Source: Maribacter sp.
GTDB taxonomy: Bacteria > Bacteroidota > Bacteroidia > Flavobacteriales > Flavobacteriaceae
NCBI GenBank assembly: GCA_011050675.1
Contig: DRFI01000010.1
Location: forward strand, 124,001 to 188,000
Direction of reading: 5' to 3'
Length of the DNA: 64,000 bases
The notes under the pieces are model-generated. The model worked only from the letters and a program-made list of their open reading frames with translations, did no database searches and had not been told where the DNA came from. The translations under genes and the position numbers were made by a program. Each line of letters starts with the position of its first letter. Positions within the stretch are counted from its first letter, which is position 1. Below, piece by piece: positions 1-9,989 of this stretch.

Positions 1-778
1 CTGCAATACGTCGTTTATCTTCAATGGCATTTCTATTATAAATTTCAATTAGCTTGTTTATAATATCCTTTGCCTTTTTAGGTATGGCACTAGTCATAGA
101 AACATCTAAAATATTGGAGAATTCAGCACTAACCGATATTTTAACAGCAGATTTAAAAGATCGCGCAACTTTTTCAACAGGACTAAGGGAAACCTGATAT
201 CTATTACCAATTAAAGCCTTTGGGTCCTTAACATTTGGAGTTATTACTATATCCCCTACAGGGGTGGAAATACCATTACCATAAGAATATATTTTAGACG
301 GTACATTTTCATTTTCAGTAAACCCAAAGGTATTGCCCGAAGAAAATTCAAGAAAAAAACTATAATTAGCGTTGTTTATGGTTGAATCTGCTGCTATAAA
401 ATTTATTTTAACAGGTGGATTATCATATACCTCAGAATTAATAATATTACCTAAGGCTATGATTCGAACATTAGCCCCTAATTCTTTAACTACTTCTATA
501 AAATTAGTTCTTGATCCTAAAATCTCAATTTCATCTTCTACTTGTTTAGATGACCCTCCAAACAAATCAAGATCTTGAAAAACGCTCATCTCATTACCTG
601 CATTTTTTTCTTGAACTATTTGAATTTGCGATTTTACCGCATATTCAGGTGTTGTGTAACGGATATTGACATATGCAATTATTAATGCCACTAGACCACA
701 TAACACAAACCATTTCCAATGCTTTGCGTAGGTAGAAATTATATTTTTTAAATCTTCTTTTTTATCTGAAAAACTCAT
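1..778 (-). CDS. Wzc-type polysaccharide chain-length/tyrosine kinase protein, C-terminus cut by window edge
   Basis: The frame opens with ATG at 778 and is still open at base 1, so about 259 residues are visible. The start reads MSFSDKKEDLKNII. A transmembrane segment follows near residues 23-42, then a Wzz-type periplasmic region containing an FGGSSKQVEDEIEIL-like stretch typical of exopolysaccharide co-polymerases. The kinase domain with Walker motifs and the Tyr-rich tail would lie outside the window and cannot be confirmed. In the family the protein sits in the inner membrane and controls polymerisation and export together with the Wza protein. It lies 32 bases downstream of the Wza-like gene on the same strand, which supports one export operon. 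It could instead be a kinase-less Wzz protein. Confidence 0.88.
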   Translation of the reverse strand, partial: MSFSDKKEDLKNIISTYAKHWKWFVLCGLVALIIAYVNIRYTTPEYAVKSQIQIVQEKNAGNEMSVFQDLDLFGGSSKQVEDEIEILGSRTNFIEVVKELGANVRIIALGNIINSEVYDNPPVKINFIAADSTINNANYSFFLEFSSGNTFGFTENENVPSKIYSYGNGISTPVGDIVITPNVKDPKALIGNRYQVSLSPVEKVARSFKSAVKISVSAEFSNILDVSMTSAIPKKAKDIINKLIEIYNRNAIEDKRRIA

Positions 779-810
779 AGAAAACTATTGAAATGGATAT
801 GTAAAAAACG

Positions 811-1584
811 TTACTTACTGAATAGTAAGATTGTTGTAGTTATTAATAAAGAAGCTACAGAAATAGCTATACCCGCCCTACTATCCAAACTAGAAGTCTT
901 AATTGCTGAATTATTAGGTTCCACATACACCACATCATTTTGAGTCAAATAGTACACAGGAGAATTCAAAGCGTCTTTGGTAGTCAAATCAATTCTAGTA
1001 TACACTTTCGTACCATTAAAATCCCGTATAACCAATACATTTTTACGCATTCCTTTGATATTCAAATCATTTGCCAAACCAATAGCTTCCAATACCGTTA
1101 TCTGTTCTCCATTTACAGAATAGGTCCCAGGAGTATTTACCTGACCTAAAACAGTAACCGAAAAATTCACAAGTCTAATATTAATAATAGGATCTTTTAA
1201 ATAAGGTTGTAACTTTTCTTTTAGCATTTTTTTAGTTTCCTCTGGAGTTAACCCTAATAAATTAACTTCACCAAGTACAGGGAAATCGATATTACCTTTT
1301 TTGTCAATAATATAATCTAATTGCTCTGGTCTAGACCCATTAGTTATCACCCCTTTAAATACATTAAATGGCAAACTCGCCTCAGCATCTAAGGTTGAAA
1401 CGTTAATTGACACCACATCATCAATTTTGAATGTATTTACATGCGAATTATCACTAATTATTGTTTCATACTCTTGTGCGTCTTGAAAATAAACCACATC
1501 TTTTTTGGAGGCGCAAGATGTTACAATCACCCCTAATACTAACAACATTATATAGTGTCTAAAATTCGCTTTCAATGTATACAT
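811..1584 (-). CDS. Wza-type polysaccharide export lipoprotein (Poly_export/SLBB)
   Basis: This 257-residue protein has a lipoprotein signal with lipobox VTSC (Cys24). It is followed by the KKDVVYFQDA stretch common in Bacteroidota Wza homologues. The Poly_export domain occupies roughly residues 45-140 (YIIDKKGNIDFPVLGEV) and an SLBB domain roughly 140-225 (VTVLGQVNTPGTYSV). The C-terminus ends in one hydrophobic helix (IAISVASLLITTTILLF), the equivalent of the helix that lines the outer-membrane pore in Wza. The family forms the oligomeric outer-membrane channel for capsule or exopolysaccharide. The gene lies between the PglF-like dehydratase (46 bases upstream) and the Wzc-like gene (32 bases downstream) and is probably cotranscribed with both. 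Confidence 0.93.
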   Translation of the reverse strand: MYTLKANFRHYIMLLVLGVIVTSCASKKDVVYFQDAQEYETIISDNSHVNTFKIDDVVSINVSTLDAEASLPFNVFKGVITNGSRPEQLDYIIDKKGNIDFPVLGEVNLLGLTPEETKKMLKEKLQPYLKDPIINIRLVNFSVTVLGQVNTPGTYSVNGEQITVLEAIGLANDLNIKGMRKNVLVIRDFNGTKVYTRIDLTTKDALNSPVYYLTQNDVVYVEPNNSAIKTSSLDSRAGIAISVASLLITTTILLFSK

Positions 1585-1630
1585 TTTTCTTATTCTATTA
1601 TTAATGGTTAATGTTATGATGTTATGATGT

Positions 1631-3568
1631 TTAAGGTTGAACTATCTTTAAAGGAGCTATATTTTTACTATCAGAAGCACTTGTAGAATTATCAAGCTCA
1701 CAAAAATCAGAATTTTTAGAAACATATTCCGGCACTATTTCCTTCATTAGTTTTACCGTGTTACCACTAAAAAACATATTAGTTATACATAATTCATCAA
1801 TCTTCGACCTTACTTTTGCATACTCGACATCACGTACCTTACTGATCTTAATTTTTTGATGATACGTAGGCAACGTATTTTCCCCATTAGCCAAAAGTTC
1901 TTCATATAGTTTTTCACCAGGTCGTAAACCTGTAATCTTAATATCAATATCATCAGGATATCTAAGACCTGAAAGTTTAATCATATTTTTGGCTAAATCA
2001 AATATTTTAACAGATTCCCCCATATCAAAAATAAAGATTTCTCCTCCATCACCCATAGCACCAGCTTCTAAAACTAACTGTGAAGCTTCAGGGATTGTCA
2101 TAAAATAACGTGTAATATCTTTATGAGTTAATGTTAGTGGACCACCTTTTTCAATTTGCTTTCTAAACAAAGGAATTACTGAGCCATTGGATCCAAGGAC
2201 ATTTCCAAAACGAGTTGTTATAAATTTAGTTTTGTTTTCTTTTTGCATACAACTTATATACATTTCTGCAATTCGCTTAGTTGCACCCATAACATTTGTT
2301 GGGTTTACAGCTTTATCTGTAGAAACAAAAACAAATTTCTCTACACCATGTATTACAGATAAATCTGCTACATTTTTAGTGCCACCAATGTTTATTTTAA
2401 TGGCCTCATAAGAATTGTATTCCATTAACGGAACATGCTTGTATGCTGCAGCATGAAATACCACATTTGGTTTATGCTCACCAAATAACGCATTCATTCT
2501 ATTTTTATCCCTAATATCTGTTACGATGGGAATAAAATTATGAAATCCGTTTTGCTTTAATTCTTGTTGTAAATCATAAAGCGCTGACTCCGCTGAATCA
2601 AGAACAATTAATGATTTATATGAATAATTACAAATTTGACGTACAATTTCACTACCAATTGATCCCGCACCACCAGTCACTAATATTGACTTATTCATCA
2701 ATTCCATAGCAATTTTGCTGTTTTTTATAGTAATAGGTGCCCGATCCAGTAAATCTTCAATTTGTACTTGTTTAATCTGAGAGACTTTTAGTTCTCCATT
2801 AATCCAATCTTCAATTGGCGGCACAATTTTAACTATTATAGGTAGATCAACGAGACCCTCTACAGTTTTACGTAATTTCGCTGAATCTATATTCTGAATT
2901 GAAAATATAATTTCTGAAATATTATTCTTTACTATGAAAGCTTCTGTCAAAGATTTTCTTGCAAATACAGGAACTCCATTTATATTCTTACCAATTTTTT
3001 TTACGTCCCTATCTATAAACCCAACCACTTTATATCTGCTTTTAGAATGGTTTGTAATTGCACCACGGGTTAGCACCCCTGATTCACCTGCCCCATAAAT
3101 CAACACATGTTTATTTACTTTTAAATTGCCGTTCATTCGATTGTACATCGATTTAAACGCAAATCTAGAAGCGGTTAACACAACAAATGTTATCAAACTA
3201 TTAATGATAATAATAGATAATGGAACAGTAAAAGAATTTATAAAACTAATTTGCCTATTACCAATCACTATAAATATCAAAATGATACTTGACAAGCATA
3301 CCGCGTTAAAAATATTATATACATCTCTAACACCAGTGTGGCGAACAACACCTTTATAGGAGCCTACCACTAGAAAAGAAATTAATGCTGTTAAAATTAC
3401 AAGTGGTAATTGGACTAATAAATTCTTAACATCAAAATTAAAGGTAAGATTGAACCTAATTAAGTAAGACAACACAAATGAAAAACCAACAGTAAGTAGA
3501 TCGATACATAAAACAAGCCATTTAGAGGCATAGCGCTGTGAACTATAAGTTAAATATTTTAGAATCAT
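1631..3568 (-). CDS. PglF/CapD/WbpM-type membrane UDP-N-acetylhexosamine 4,6-dehydratase
   Basis: The N-terminus has four transmembrane helices (about residues 10-130). A first Rossmann domain follows (LIYGAGESG), then a C-terminal SDR-type domain with the NAD motif VTGGAGSIGSE. The usual catalytic Tyr-x3-Lys is Met-x3-Lys (STDKAVNPTNVMGATKR), the Ser-Met-Lys arrangement of PglF/WbpM 4,6-dehydratases. The expected product is UDP-2-acetamido-2,6-dideoxy-4-hexulose. A longer frame from 3589 exists. I prefer ATG 3568 because it overlaps the TGA of the upstream aminotransferase as ATGA, indicating translational coupling. The neighbouring PglE-like enzyme would use its 4-keto product. Length (645 residues) is normal for the family. 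Confidence 0.93.
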   Translation of the reverse strand: MILKYLTYSSQRYASKWLVLCIDLLTVGFSFVLSYLIRFNLTFNFDVKNLLVQLPLVILTALISFLVVGSYKGVVRHTGVRDVYNIFNAVCLSSIILIFIVIGNRQISFINSFTVPLSIIIINSLITFVVLTASRFAFKSMYNRMNGNLKVNKHVLIYGAGESGVLTRGAITNHSKSRYKVVGFIDRDVKKIGKNINGVPVFARKSLTEAFIVKNNISEIIFSIQNIDSAKLRKTVEGLVDLPIIVKIVPPIEDWINGELKVSQIKQVQIEDLLDRAPITIKNSKIAMELMNKSILVTGGAGSIGSEIVRQICNYSYKSLIVLDSAESALYDLQQELKQNGFHNFIPIVTDIRDKNRMNALFGEHKPNVVFHAAAYKHVPLMEYNSYEAIKINIGGTKNVADLSVIHGVEKFVFVSTDKAVNPTNVMGATKRIAEMYISCMQKENKTKFITTRFGNVLGSNGSVIPLFRKQIEKGGPLTLTHKDITRYFMTIPEASQLVLEAGAMGDGGEIFIFDMGESVKIFDLAKNMIKLSGLRYPDDIDIKITGLRPGEKLYEELLANGENTLPTYHQKIKISKVRDVEYAKVRSKIDELCITNMFFSGNTVKLMKEIVPEYVSKNSDFCELDNSTSASDSKNIAPLKIVQP

Positions 3569-4695
3569 AACATTACTTTTTTTATACAATCCGTAACTCG
3601 TTCTAAATCTGTCAAACTAAGATTACTACCACTAGGCAGGCATAGTCCACGTGCAAATAAAGATTCAGAAGTTCCGTCTGTAAAGTTTTTATATTCAGTA
3701 AAAATTGGCTGCATATGAAGAGGTTTCCATAGCGGTCTAGATTCTATATTCTCTTCAAGCAAAGCTAATCTAATTAATTCTCGAATTTCGAATGAAGGAG
3801 TCAGTATACAACTCAACCATCTATTAGAATAAAACCCTTCCGGTTCGTCTAGAAATTCAATTTCCTTAATTGAGCCCAACTTATTTTCATAAAATTCATA
3901 ATTACTTCTACGAGCATTTACTCGGTCTTGTAAAACCTCCATTTGACCCCGACCAATACCTGCCAAAACATTACTCATTCGGTAATTGTAACCTACGTTA
4001 GAATGTTGATAGTGAGGAGCATCATCTCTTGCCTGGGTAGCTAAAAATATGGCTTTATCTCTAAATAATTTGTTCTTAGACACCAATGCACCGCCACCTG
4101 ATGTTGTTATAATTTTATTGCCATTAAAAGAAAGCACTCCAATATCTCCAAAAGTCCCACAAGCCTTGTTCATACAAGTACTACCCAAAGCTTCTGCACT
4201 ATCTTCCAAAACTGGAATACTATATTCGTTGGCAACACTTTTTATAGCTTCCACATTATACGGCATACCATATAGATGTACGGCAATAATAGCTTTAGGT
4301 GCTCCTTTTTCTAAAATTCTATTTTCAATTGCCTTTCTTAAAAGTGAGGGAGACATATTCCAAGTATCTTTTTCACTATCTACAAAAACAGGCGTAGCAC
4401 CCAAATACATAATAGGATTAGCTGATGCCGAAAAAGTAAAACTTTGACAAAGCACCTCGTCACCTTTTTCAACTCCTAAAAGTTGCAACCCTAAATGAAT
4501 GGCGGCAGTTCCAGAGCTTAAAGCAGCAACATGCACCCCATCTCCCAAATTTTCAGTAATAGCATGCTCAAAGGCATTAACGTTAGGACCCAAGGGGGCT
4601 ATCCAATTAGTATCAAAGGCTTCATTGACATAATCTTGTTCTGACCCCCCCATGTGAGGAGATGACAGCCATATTTTTTCCTTCGTTTCTATCAC
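3565..4695 (-). CDS. PglE-like DegT/DnrJ/EryC1/StrS family aminotransferase
   Basis: This 376-residue PLP-dependent sugar aminotransferase has the PLP Schiff-base lysine at about K194 in the context FNGNKIITTSGGG. The substrate-loop Ser/Gly stretch is at ALSSGTAAIHLGL, and the cofactor Asp lies in VLEDSAEALG. The N-terminus WLSSPHMGGSEQDYV and the whole length resemble PglE, which aminates UDP-4-keto-6-deoxy-GlcNAc. Its stop overlaps the start of the 4,6-dehydratase gene, so the two steps are encoded as a pair. The product would be a UDP-4-amino-4,6-dideoxy sugar. PglD, the acetyltransferase that completes bacillosamine synthesis, is not found nearby. The exact substrate remains inferred. Confidence 0.92.
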   Translation of the reverse strand: MIETKEKIWLSSPHMGGSEQDYVNEAFDTNWIAPLGPNVNAFEHAITENLGDGVHVAALSSGTAAIHLGLQLLGVEKGDEVLCQSFTFSASANPIMYLGATPVFVDSEKDTWNMSPSLLRKAIENRILEKGAPKAIIAVHLYGMPYNVEAIKSVANEYSIPVLEDSAEALGSTCMNKACGTFGDIGVLSFNGNKIITTSGGGALVSKNKLFRDKAIFLATQARDDAPHYQHSNVGYNYRMSNVLAGIGRGQMEVLQDRVNARRSNYEFYENKLGSIKEIEFLDEPEGFYSNRWLSCILTPSFEIRELIRLALLEENIESRPLWKPLHMQPIFTEYKNFTDGTSESLFARGLCLPSGSNLSLTDLERVTDCIKKVML

Positions 4696-5083
4696 TTTAA
4701 ACTTTTAAATATTTTAGTAAATGTACATCAAGTAATATGTAAACTTAAATTGTAATATCATATTTCGTTTAATCCCAAAAATAAATCGTTTAACTACTTT
4801 TAACAATCCATTTATAGTGAAATTCTTCCTTTCACCTTAAGAATTTAGGTTCATATTACTTCAATTTAGATTCCAATCGAAAAACTTTCACAATTCAAGT
4901 ATTAAACATTCTACTTAAAATGCCGATTATAAATTAAAATACATACTATCTAAAACTTCAAATCATCAATAGATTTAAAATTGAATTTAACTTAATTTTG
5001 TACTCATTTAAAAATATAATATAATCTGATATTTTTTAAAATAATACCTTATACTATAATTTTCGATAGTATAACGGAACAAC
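4696..5083. other. AT-rich intergenic stretch between UXS and aminotransferase genes
   Basis: These 388 bases are very A+T rich and I see no coding frame of credible length. They should contain the minus-strand promoter for the aminotransferase/dehydratase/Wza/Wzc operon, but I find only near matches to TAnnTTTG (for example TACATTTA just upstream of 4695). The end near 5049-5074 holds a hairpin listed separately. Nothing else was recognised. Confidence 0.5.
5049..5074 (-). terminator. Candidate weak terminator after the UDP-xylose synthase gene
   Basis: TTATACTAT (5049-5057) and ATAGTATAA (5066-5074) form a perfect 9-bp stem with an 8-base loop. The hairpin starts 10 bases past the stop codon on the minus strand. 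The stem is A+T rich and the following T tract is interrupted, so it may be inefficient. Confidence 0.4.
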
Positions 5084-6070
5084 TTACACCTTATTATAAG
5101 TGCTAAAATCTTTATGATCTCTTTTGTACAAATCGTCAGAAGGCAAAGATTTAAAATATTCATAAGTCTTTTTCATACCTTCTTCCCTTAAAACTTTTGG
5201 CTCCCATTTTAAAATCTCTTTTGCCTTAGAAATATCTGGTTGACGCTGCATAGGATCATCTTGAGGTAATGGCTTATATATAATTTTTTGCTTCGTACCT
5301 GTTAATTTAATAATCTCTTCTGCAAAATCTTTAATAGTAATTTCATAAGGATTACCAATATTTACAGGCATATCATAATCACTTAATAACAATCTATAAA
5401 TACCTTCCACCTCATCATCTACATAACAAAATGATCTTGTTTGATCTCCCTTTCCAAAAACAGTTAAATCTTCACCCCTTAGTGCCTGTCCGATAAAAGC
5501 TGGTATTACTCGACCATCATTTAATCGCATTCTAGGTCCATACGTATTAAAGATTCTAACAATTCTAGTTTCCACACCATGAAACCTATTGTATGCCATT
5601 GTTATAGACTCCATAAAACGTTTTGCTTCATCATACACGCCACGTGGTCCTATCGTATTTACATTACCATAATACTCCTCTGTTTGAGGATGCACTAAAG
5701 GATCGCCATAAATTTCAGATGTAGATGCAATTAAAATTCTAGCATTCTTCTCTTTCGCTAAACCTAAAAGATTATGTGTGCCTAGAGCACCCACCTTAAG
5801 TGTTTGAATAGGTATTTTTAAATAATCAATAGGACTCGCTGGTGAAGCAAAATGCAATATATAATCTAAATCTCCCGATATATGTACGAATTTAGTAACA
5901 TCATGATGAAAAAACTCAAACTGTTCTAGGTGGAACAAATGTTCCAAATTCCTAATATCACCTGTAATTAAATTATCCATAGCTATCACGTGGTAGCCTT
6001 CCTTTATAAAACGGTCGCAGAGATGTGATCCCAAAAATCCAGCCCCACCGGTAATCAAAACTTTTTTCAA
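5084..6070 (-). CDS. uxs: UDP-glucuronate decarboxylase (UDP-xylose synthase)
   Basis: This 328-residue extended SDR has the NAD motif [11 protein letters not shown] at the N-terminus. Other UXS hallmarks are [19 protein letters not shown], the Ser of STSEIYGDP, the YDEAK catalytic Tyr-x3-Lys, [10 protein letters not shown] and the C-terminal [17 protein letters not shown] segment. The family oxidises, decarboxylates and re-reduces UDP-GlcA to UDP-xylose. It is transcribed divergently from the UDP-glucose dehydrogenase gene, which would supply its substrate, across a 290-base spacer. A near-consensus -7 box (TATCTTCG on the minus strand, about 6094-6101) lies about 25 bases upstream of the start. 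Confidence is high because length and motifs agree throughout. Confidence 0.95.
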   Translation of the reverse strand: MKKVLITGGAGFLGSHLCDRFIKEGYHVIAMDNLITGDIRNLEHLFHLEQFEFFHHDVTKFVHISGDLDYILHFASPASPIDYLKIPIQTLKVGALGTHNLLGLAKEKNARILIASTSEIYGDPLVHPQTEEYYGNVNTIGPRGVYDEAKRFMESITMAYNRFHGVETRIVRIFNTYGPRMRLNDGRVIPAFIGQALRGEDLTVFGKGDQTRSFCYVDDEVEGIYRLLLSDYDMPVNIGNPYEITIKDFAEEIIKLTGTKQKIIYKPLPQDDPMQRQPDISKAKEILKWEPKVLREEGMKKTYEYFKSLPSDDLYKRDHKDFSTYNKV

Positions 6071-6293
6071 AATATTATTATTTTAAGTTTTACGAAGATA
6101 GATCAATGAAAGGAACGATAAAAAAGGAATACATTAAATACTTTAAACTTCAAGAAAACTAGATGAAATCATAATAAATTGACAAAATAGCTGTTCACAT
6201 TGTGGAAGGTTATATTACTAACCGATGTAATGCACATTAAACAGGCTTATAACAGCCATTTATAAAGAAACATTAAAACTATTATATAGACTC

Positions 6294-6330
6294 TTTAATC
6301 GACTAAATAATACTTATTAATTTATCTTTG
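6294..6330 (+). promoter_or_regulatory. Bacteroidota-type promoter for ugd with -7 box TATCTTTG
   Basis: TATCTTTG at 6323-6330 matches the Bacteroidota -7 consensus TAnnTTTG exactly. No clear -33 TTG is present, but TTTAATCGA lies at 6294-6302, the position where a -33 element or activator site would be. This decides the ugd start: the in-frame TTG at 6328 lies inside the box, so ATG 6361 must be the real start. Confidence 0.65.
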
Positions 6331-6360
6331 CAAATTTTGCATAAGATTCAAATACAAAAC

Positions 6361-7758
6361 ATGAGAAAAATTACTAATATATGCTGTATAGGTGCGGGTT
6401 ACGTAGGTGGTCCGACCATGTCTGTTATAGCAAGTCAATGCCCAGATATTAAAGTTACTGTTGTAGATATTAATCAGGACAGAATTAATAGTTGGAATGA
6501 TGAAAATTTAGACAACCTACCTATATATGAACCAGGTTTAAAAGAAATTGTTGGTAAAGCAAGAAATAAAAACCTGTTTTTTTCTACCGAGGTCGACAAA
6601 GCTATAGACGAGGCTCAAATTATCTTTATTTCCGTAAATACGCCAACTAAAACCTACGGCAAAGGAAAAGGTCAAGCTGCAGATTTAAAATTTGTAGAGC
6701 TTTGTGCAAGAAATATTGCCAAAGTAGCCAAAGACGACAAAATTGTCGTTGAAAAATCTACCCTACCTGTTCGTACCGCAAGTGCCATTAAAAGTATTTT
6801 ACAACATACGGGGAACCAAGTAAATTTTGAAATATTATCTAATCCAGAATTTTTGGCTGAAGGTACAGCTATAGAGGATCTTTTAAATGCAGATAGAGTT
6901 TTAATTGGTGGCGATGACACCCCTTCTGGCCAAGAAGCTAAAGACACATTAAGTTCAATATATGAACAATGGTTACCTAAAGAGCGTGTATTACAAACCA
7001 ACGTATGGTCTTCTGAACTTTCTAAATTGGTTGCCAATGCATTTTTAGCACAACGTGTTTCTTCAATTAACACCATTTCTGCATTATGCGAAAAGACAGA
7101 CGCAAACATACAAGAAATCTCTAGGGCCATTGGTTATGATAGCAGAATTGGATCTAAATTCTTAAATGCTTCTGTTGGTTTTGGTGGTTCTTGTTTTCAA
7201 AAAGATATACTAAATTTAGTGTATATAGCACAATCTTATGGCCTTACCGAAGTAGCCGATTATTGGGAACAGGTTATCATAGCAAACGATTATCAAAAAA
7301 GTCGTTTTGCAGAACATATGATTTCATCATTGTACAATACTATTTCTGGCAAAAAAATTGTTCTTTACGGATGGGCTTTTAAAAAGGACACCAACGACAC
7401 TAGAGAATCTCCAGCAATAGCTGTAGCTGATGCTTTGTTAGAAGAGCAAGCTGAAATATTAGTCTACGACCCTAAGGTTTCTGCCGAACGCATTTATGCC
7501 GATCTTGATTATTTAAATACAAGGTCTCCGGAAGAAAACAGAAGATTATTAAAAGTAACAAATGATCCTATAGAAGCAACTGCAAAGGCTCATGCAATAG
7601 CTATTTTGACAGAATGGGACGAGTTCAAGACTTACGATTGGGCTACCATATATAAAAATATGTTAAAACCGGCATTTGTTTTTGATGGAAGACGCTTATT
7701 AGATACCAATACAATGAATTCTTTAGGCTTTAATTATTATAAAATTGGGCAGTCATGA
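6361..7758 (+). CDS. ugd: UDP-glucose 6-dehydrogenase, eukaryote-like class
   Basis: The protein (465 residues from ATG 6361) has an N-terminal Rossmann motif [10 protein letters not shown] and a nucleotide-sugar dehydrogenase fold. The catalytic Cys is at about residue 278 in [14 protein letters not shown]. The stretch after it ([18 protein letters not shown]) and the N-terminal [15 protein letters not shown] resemble animal and plant UGDH more than the shorter enterobacterial Ugd. It oxidises UDP-glucose twice to UDP-glucuronate using NAD. The longer frame from TTG 6328 is rejected because that codon lies inside the promoter -7 box. The stop overlaps the next gene's ATG as ATGA, so UDP-GlcA production and epimerisation are translationally coupled. 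Confidence 0.96.
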   Translation: MRKITNICCIGAGYVGGPTMSVIASQCPDIKVTVVDINQDRINSWNDENLDNLPIYEPGLKEIVGKARNKNLFFSTEVDKAIDEAQIIFISVNTPTKTYGKGKGQAADLKFVELCARNIAKVAKDDKIVVEKSTLPVRTASAIKSILQHTGNQVNFEILSNPEFLAEGTAIEDLLNADRVLIGGDDTPSGQEAKDTLSSIYEQWLPKERVLQTNVWSSELSKLVANAFLAQRVSSINTISALCEKTDANIQEISRAIGYDSRIGSKFLNASVGFGGSCFQKDILNLVYIAQSYGLTEVADYWEQVIIANDYQKSRFAEHMISSLYNTISGKKIVLYGWAFKKDTNDTRESPAIAVADALLEEQAEILVYDPKVSAERIYADLDYLNTRSPEENRRLLKVTNDPIEATAKAHAIAILTEWDEFKTYDWATIYKNMLKPAFVFDGRRLLDTNTMNSLGFNYYKIGQS

Positions 7759-8780
7759 AAATTTTAGTAACAGGCGCTGCTGGGTTCATTGGTTTTTTTG
7801 TCGCAAAATCTCTTTTAAATCAAGGGCACACCGTAGTTGGTTTAGATAATATTAATGATTACTATGACATTAACCTCAAGTATGACCGATTAAAAGAACT
7901 AGGCATTGAAAAAAACGATGCTGAAATTTTCAACAATCTAGCATCTAGTTCAACCTATGAAAAATTTTCTTTTATACGATTAGCATTGGAAGATCGTGAA
8001 AATCTTCCTTTATTATTCAAAGCGCAAGCATTCGACAAAATTTGCAATTTGGCAGCTCAAGCCGGTGTTCGCTATAGTATAGAAAATCCTGAGGTTTATG
8101 TGGATAGTAATATAGTAGGGTTTTTAAATATTTTGGAATGCTGCCGTAACTACAAAATCAAACACTTAATATATGCTAGTAGTTCTAGCGTTTATGGGCT
8201 GAATGAAAAAATTCCATTTGAAACTAGTGACGCCGTAGACCATCCTATTAGCCTTTATGCTGCAACTAAGAAAAGTAACGAACTTATGGCGCATACCTAT
8301 GCCCATTTGTACGGGTTTAAGACCACAGGATTACGTTTCTTTACCGTATACGGTCCATGGGGAAGACCAGACATGGCTATGTTTTTATTTACAGATGCCA
8401 TAGTTAACAACAAACCAATTAAGGTCTTTAACAATGGCAAATTAGAACGCGACTTTACTTACATTGATGATATTACAGAAGGTGTTGTTAGGATTATTCA
8501 GAAACCTTTAGCAAAAGAAATAGATAAAAATAATCTATTTAAAATTTACAATATTGGGAATAGTAAATCTGTGAAACTTATGGATTTCATTACTGCGATA
8601 GAAGAAAGTTTAGGTATCGAAGCAAAAAAAGACATGTACCCTATGCAACCTGGTGATGTTGAAAAAACTTGGGCAAATGTAGATGATTTAATTACAGATT
8701 ATGACTACAGACCTAATACCTCAATAAAAAGTGGGGTTCAACGTTTTGTAGATTGGTATAAAGAATACTATACTCCTTAA
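7755..8780 (+). CDS. UDP-glucuronate 4-epimerase (UDP-galacturonate synthesis)
   Basis: This 341-residue extended SDR has the NAD motif [11 protein letters not shown]. It also has the GAE-type insertion [16 protein letters not shown], the Ser of ASSSSVYG, catalytic YAATK, and the [15 protein letters not shown] segment typical of UDP-glucuronate 4-epimerases. It interconverts UDP-GlcA and UDP-GalA. Its ATG overlaps the TGA of ugd, which makes the substrate. A relative acting on UDP-glucose is less likely because the GPWGRPDMA signature is characteristic of the uronate enzymes. A 129-base A+T-rich spacer without a clear terminator separates it from the next epimerase gene. Confidence 0.93.
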   Translation: MKILVTGAAGFIGFFVAKSLLNQGHTVVGLDNINDYYDINLKYDRLKELGIEKNDAEIFNNLASSSTYEKFSFIRLALEDRENLPLLFKAQAFDKICNLAAQAGVRYSIENPEVYVDSNIVGFLNILECCRNYKIKHLIYASSSSVYGLNEKIPFETSDAVDHPISLYAATKKSNELMAHTYAHLYGFKTTGLRFFTVYGPWGRPDMAMFLFTDAIVNNKPIKVFNNGKLERDFTYIDDITEGVVRIIQKPLAKEIDKNNLFKIYNIGNSKSVKLMDFITAIEESLGIEAKKDMYPMQPGDVEKTWANVDDLITDYDYRPNTSIKSGVQRFVDWYKEYYTP

Positions 8781-8909
8781 CAAAAAATATAAATTCAAAA
8801 GCATCATTAACTAAGATTTTTCAAAATCAATGATTTGCAAATACTTTTACGCATGTCATTACCCGTTATTTAACATATAATTAAATCTTTACAATTTTTT
8901 ATCAACCTA

Positions 8910-9902
8910 ATGAACTCATACAACCTCAATTCTAATTTTCACATTTTGGTCACAGGTGGCGCTGGCTTTATTGGCTCCAATCTTTGCACTGCCTTACTAC
9001 AAAATGGAAATCAGGTTACCTGCTTAGATAACTTTGCAACAGGAAAGCATGAAAACCTAGCTACTTTAACTAATAATCCAAAATTCACTTTAATTGAAGG
9101 TGATATTAGAAATTTAACCGACTGTAAAAAAGCATGTGAGGGAGTGGATTATATTTTACACCAGGCCGCGTTAGGCTCAGTACCAAGATCTATAAATGAT
9201 CCCATCACCAGTAATGATGTAAATGTATCCGGATTTCTTAATATGTTAACAGCAGCACGTGATGCGAATGTAAAACGTTTTATATATGCAGCAAGTTCAT
9301 CTACTTATGGGGATTCAACCAACATGCCAAAAGTAGAAGATATTATTGGTAAACCCCTCTCCCCTTACGCCATCACCAAATATGTAAATGAATTATATGC
9401 CGATGTATTCAGTAAAACCTACGGAATAGAAACAATTGGCTTACGCTATTTTAATGTTTTTGGGAGAAAACAAGATCCAAATGGTGCTTATGCGGCCGTT
9501 ATTCCAAAATTTGTAATGCAACTGATGAAGCACGAATCTCCTGTTATTAACGGTGATGGTTCTTTCTCAAGAGATTTCACCTATATAGACAATGTTATTC
9601 AAATGAACATTAGAGCCATAGTATCGGGCAACCAAGATGCTATGAATACCGTATATAATACCGCTTATGGTGAACGTACAGATTTAAATGAACTCACAAC
9701 ACTTTTAAAAGAGTATTTAGGAGCATATGACCCAAAAATTAAAGATGTTAAAAATATATATGGTCCTACAAGAGCTGGAGACGTGCCACATTCTTTAGCT
9801 TCTGTTGACAAAGCAAAAAAATTACTAAATTACGCCCCACAATTCGATATTAAAACCGGTCTTAAGGAGGCCGTAAAATGGTATTGGGAGAATTTGAAGT
9901 AA
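8910..9902 (+). CDS. WbpP/TviC-type UDP-N-acetylhexosamine 4-epimerase
   Basis: This 330-residue extended SDR has VTGGAGFIGSN, the Ser of AASSSTYGDS and catalytic YAITK. It has the HQAALGSVPRSINDP and RYFNVFGRKQDPNGAYAAVIP stretches seen in WbpP and TviC. Those enzymes interconvert UDP-GlcNAc/GalNAc or their uronic acids. Immediate pairing with a TviB/WbpO-type dehydrogenase mirrors the Vi-antigen and Pseudomonas O-antigen gene pairs. UDP-GalNAcA is therefore the likely product of the two enzymes, although the order of the steps cannot be told from sequence. The 87-base gap to the dehydrogenase gene contains REP-like sequence. Confidence 0.92.
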   Translation: MNSYNLNSNFHILVTGGAGFIGSNLCTALLQNGNQVTCLDNFATGKHENLATLTNNPKFTLIEGDIRNLTDCKKACEGVDYILHQAALGSVPRSINDPITSNDVNVSGFLNMLTAARDANVKRFIYAASSSTYGDSTNMPKVEDIIGKPLSPYAITKYVNELYADVFSKTYGIETIGLRYFNVFGRKQDPNGAYAAVIPKFVMQLMKHESPVINGDGSFSRDFTYIDNVIQMNIRAIVSGNQDAMNTVYNTAYGERTDLNELTTLLKEYLGAYDPKIKDVKNIYGPTRAGDVPHSLASVDKAKKLLNYAPQFDIKTGLKEAVKWYWENLK

Positions 9903-9929
9903 AAATAAGAGTGAGTAAATAAGTTATAG

Positions 9930-9984
9930 TTACTGAGCGTAGCCGAAGTAAAAAAATAATGGTTGCTGAACGCAACCTAAGTAA
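9930..9984. repeat. REP-like intergenic repeat, two related copies
   Basis: ACTGAGCGTAGCCGAAGT lies at about 9932-9949. A diverged second copy, GCTGAACGCAACCTAAGT, lies at about 9965-9982. Both are flanked by TT/AA ends and are partly self-complementary. The first copy strongly resembles the short GAGCGNAGNCGAAGT-type repeats that I recall as common in Flavobacteriia intergenic regions. It is not a CRISPR, since there are only two imperfect units. Confidence 0.55.
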
Positions 9985-9989
9985 AGAAT

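Noticed and set aside
4049..4447. 132-codon plus-strand frame opposite the aminotransferase gene
   Set aside because: Fully inside a well-supported gene with conserved catalytic motifs; no promoter or homology cue.
6672..7130. 152-codon minus-strand frame inside ugd
   Set aside because: Shadow of a conserved enzyme gene.
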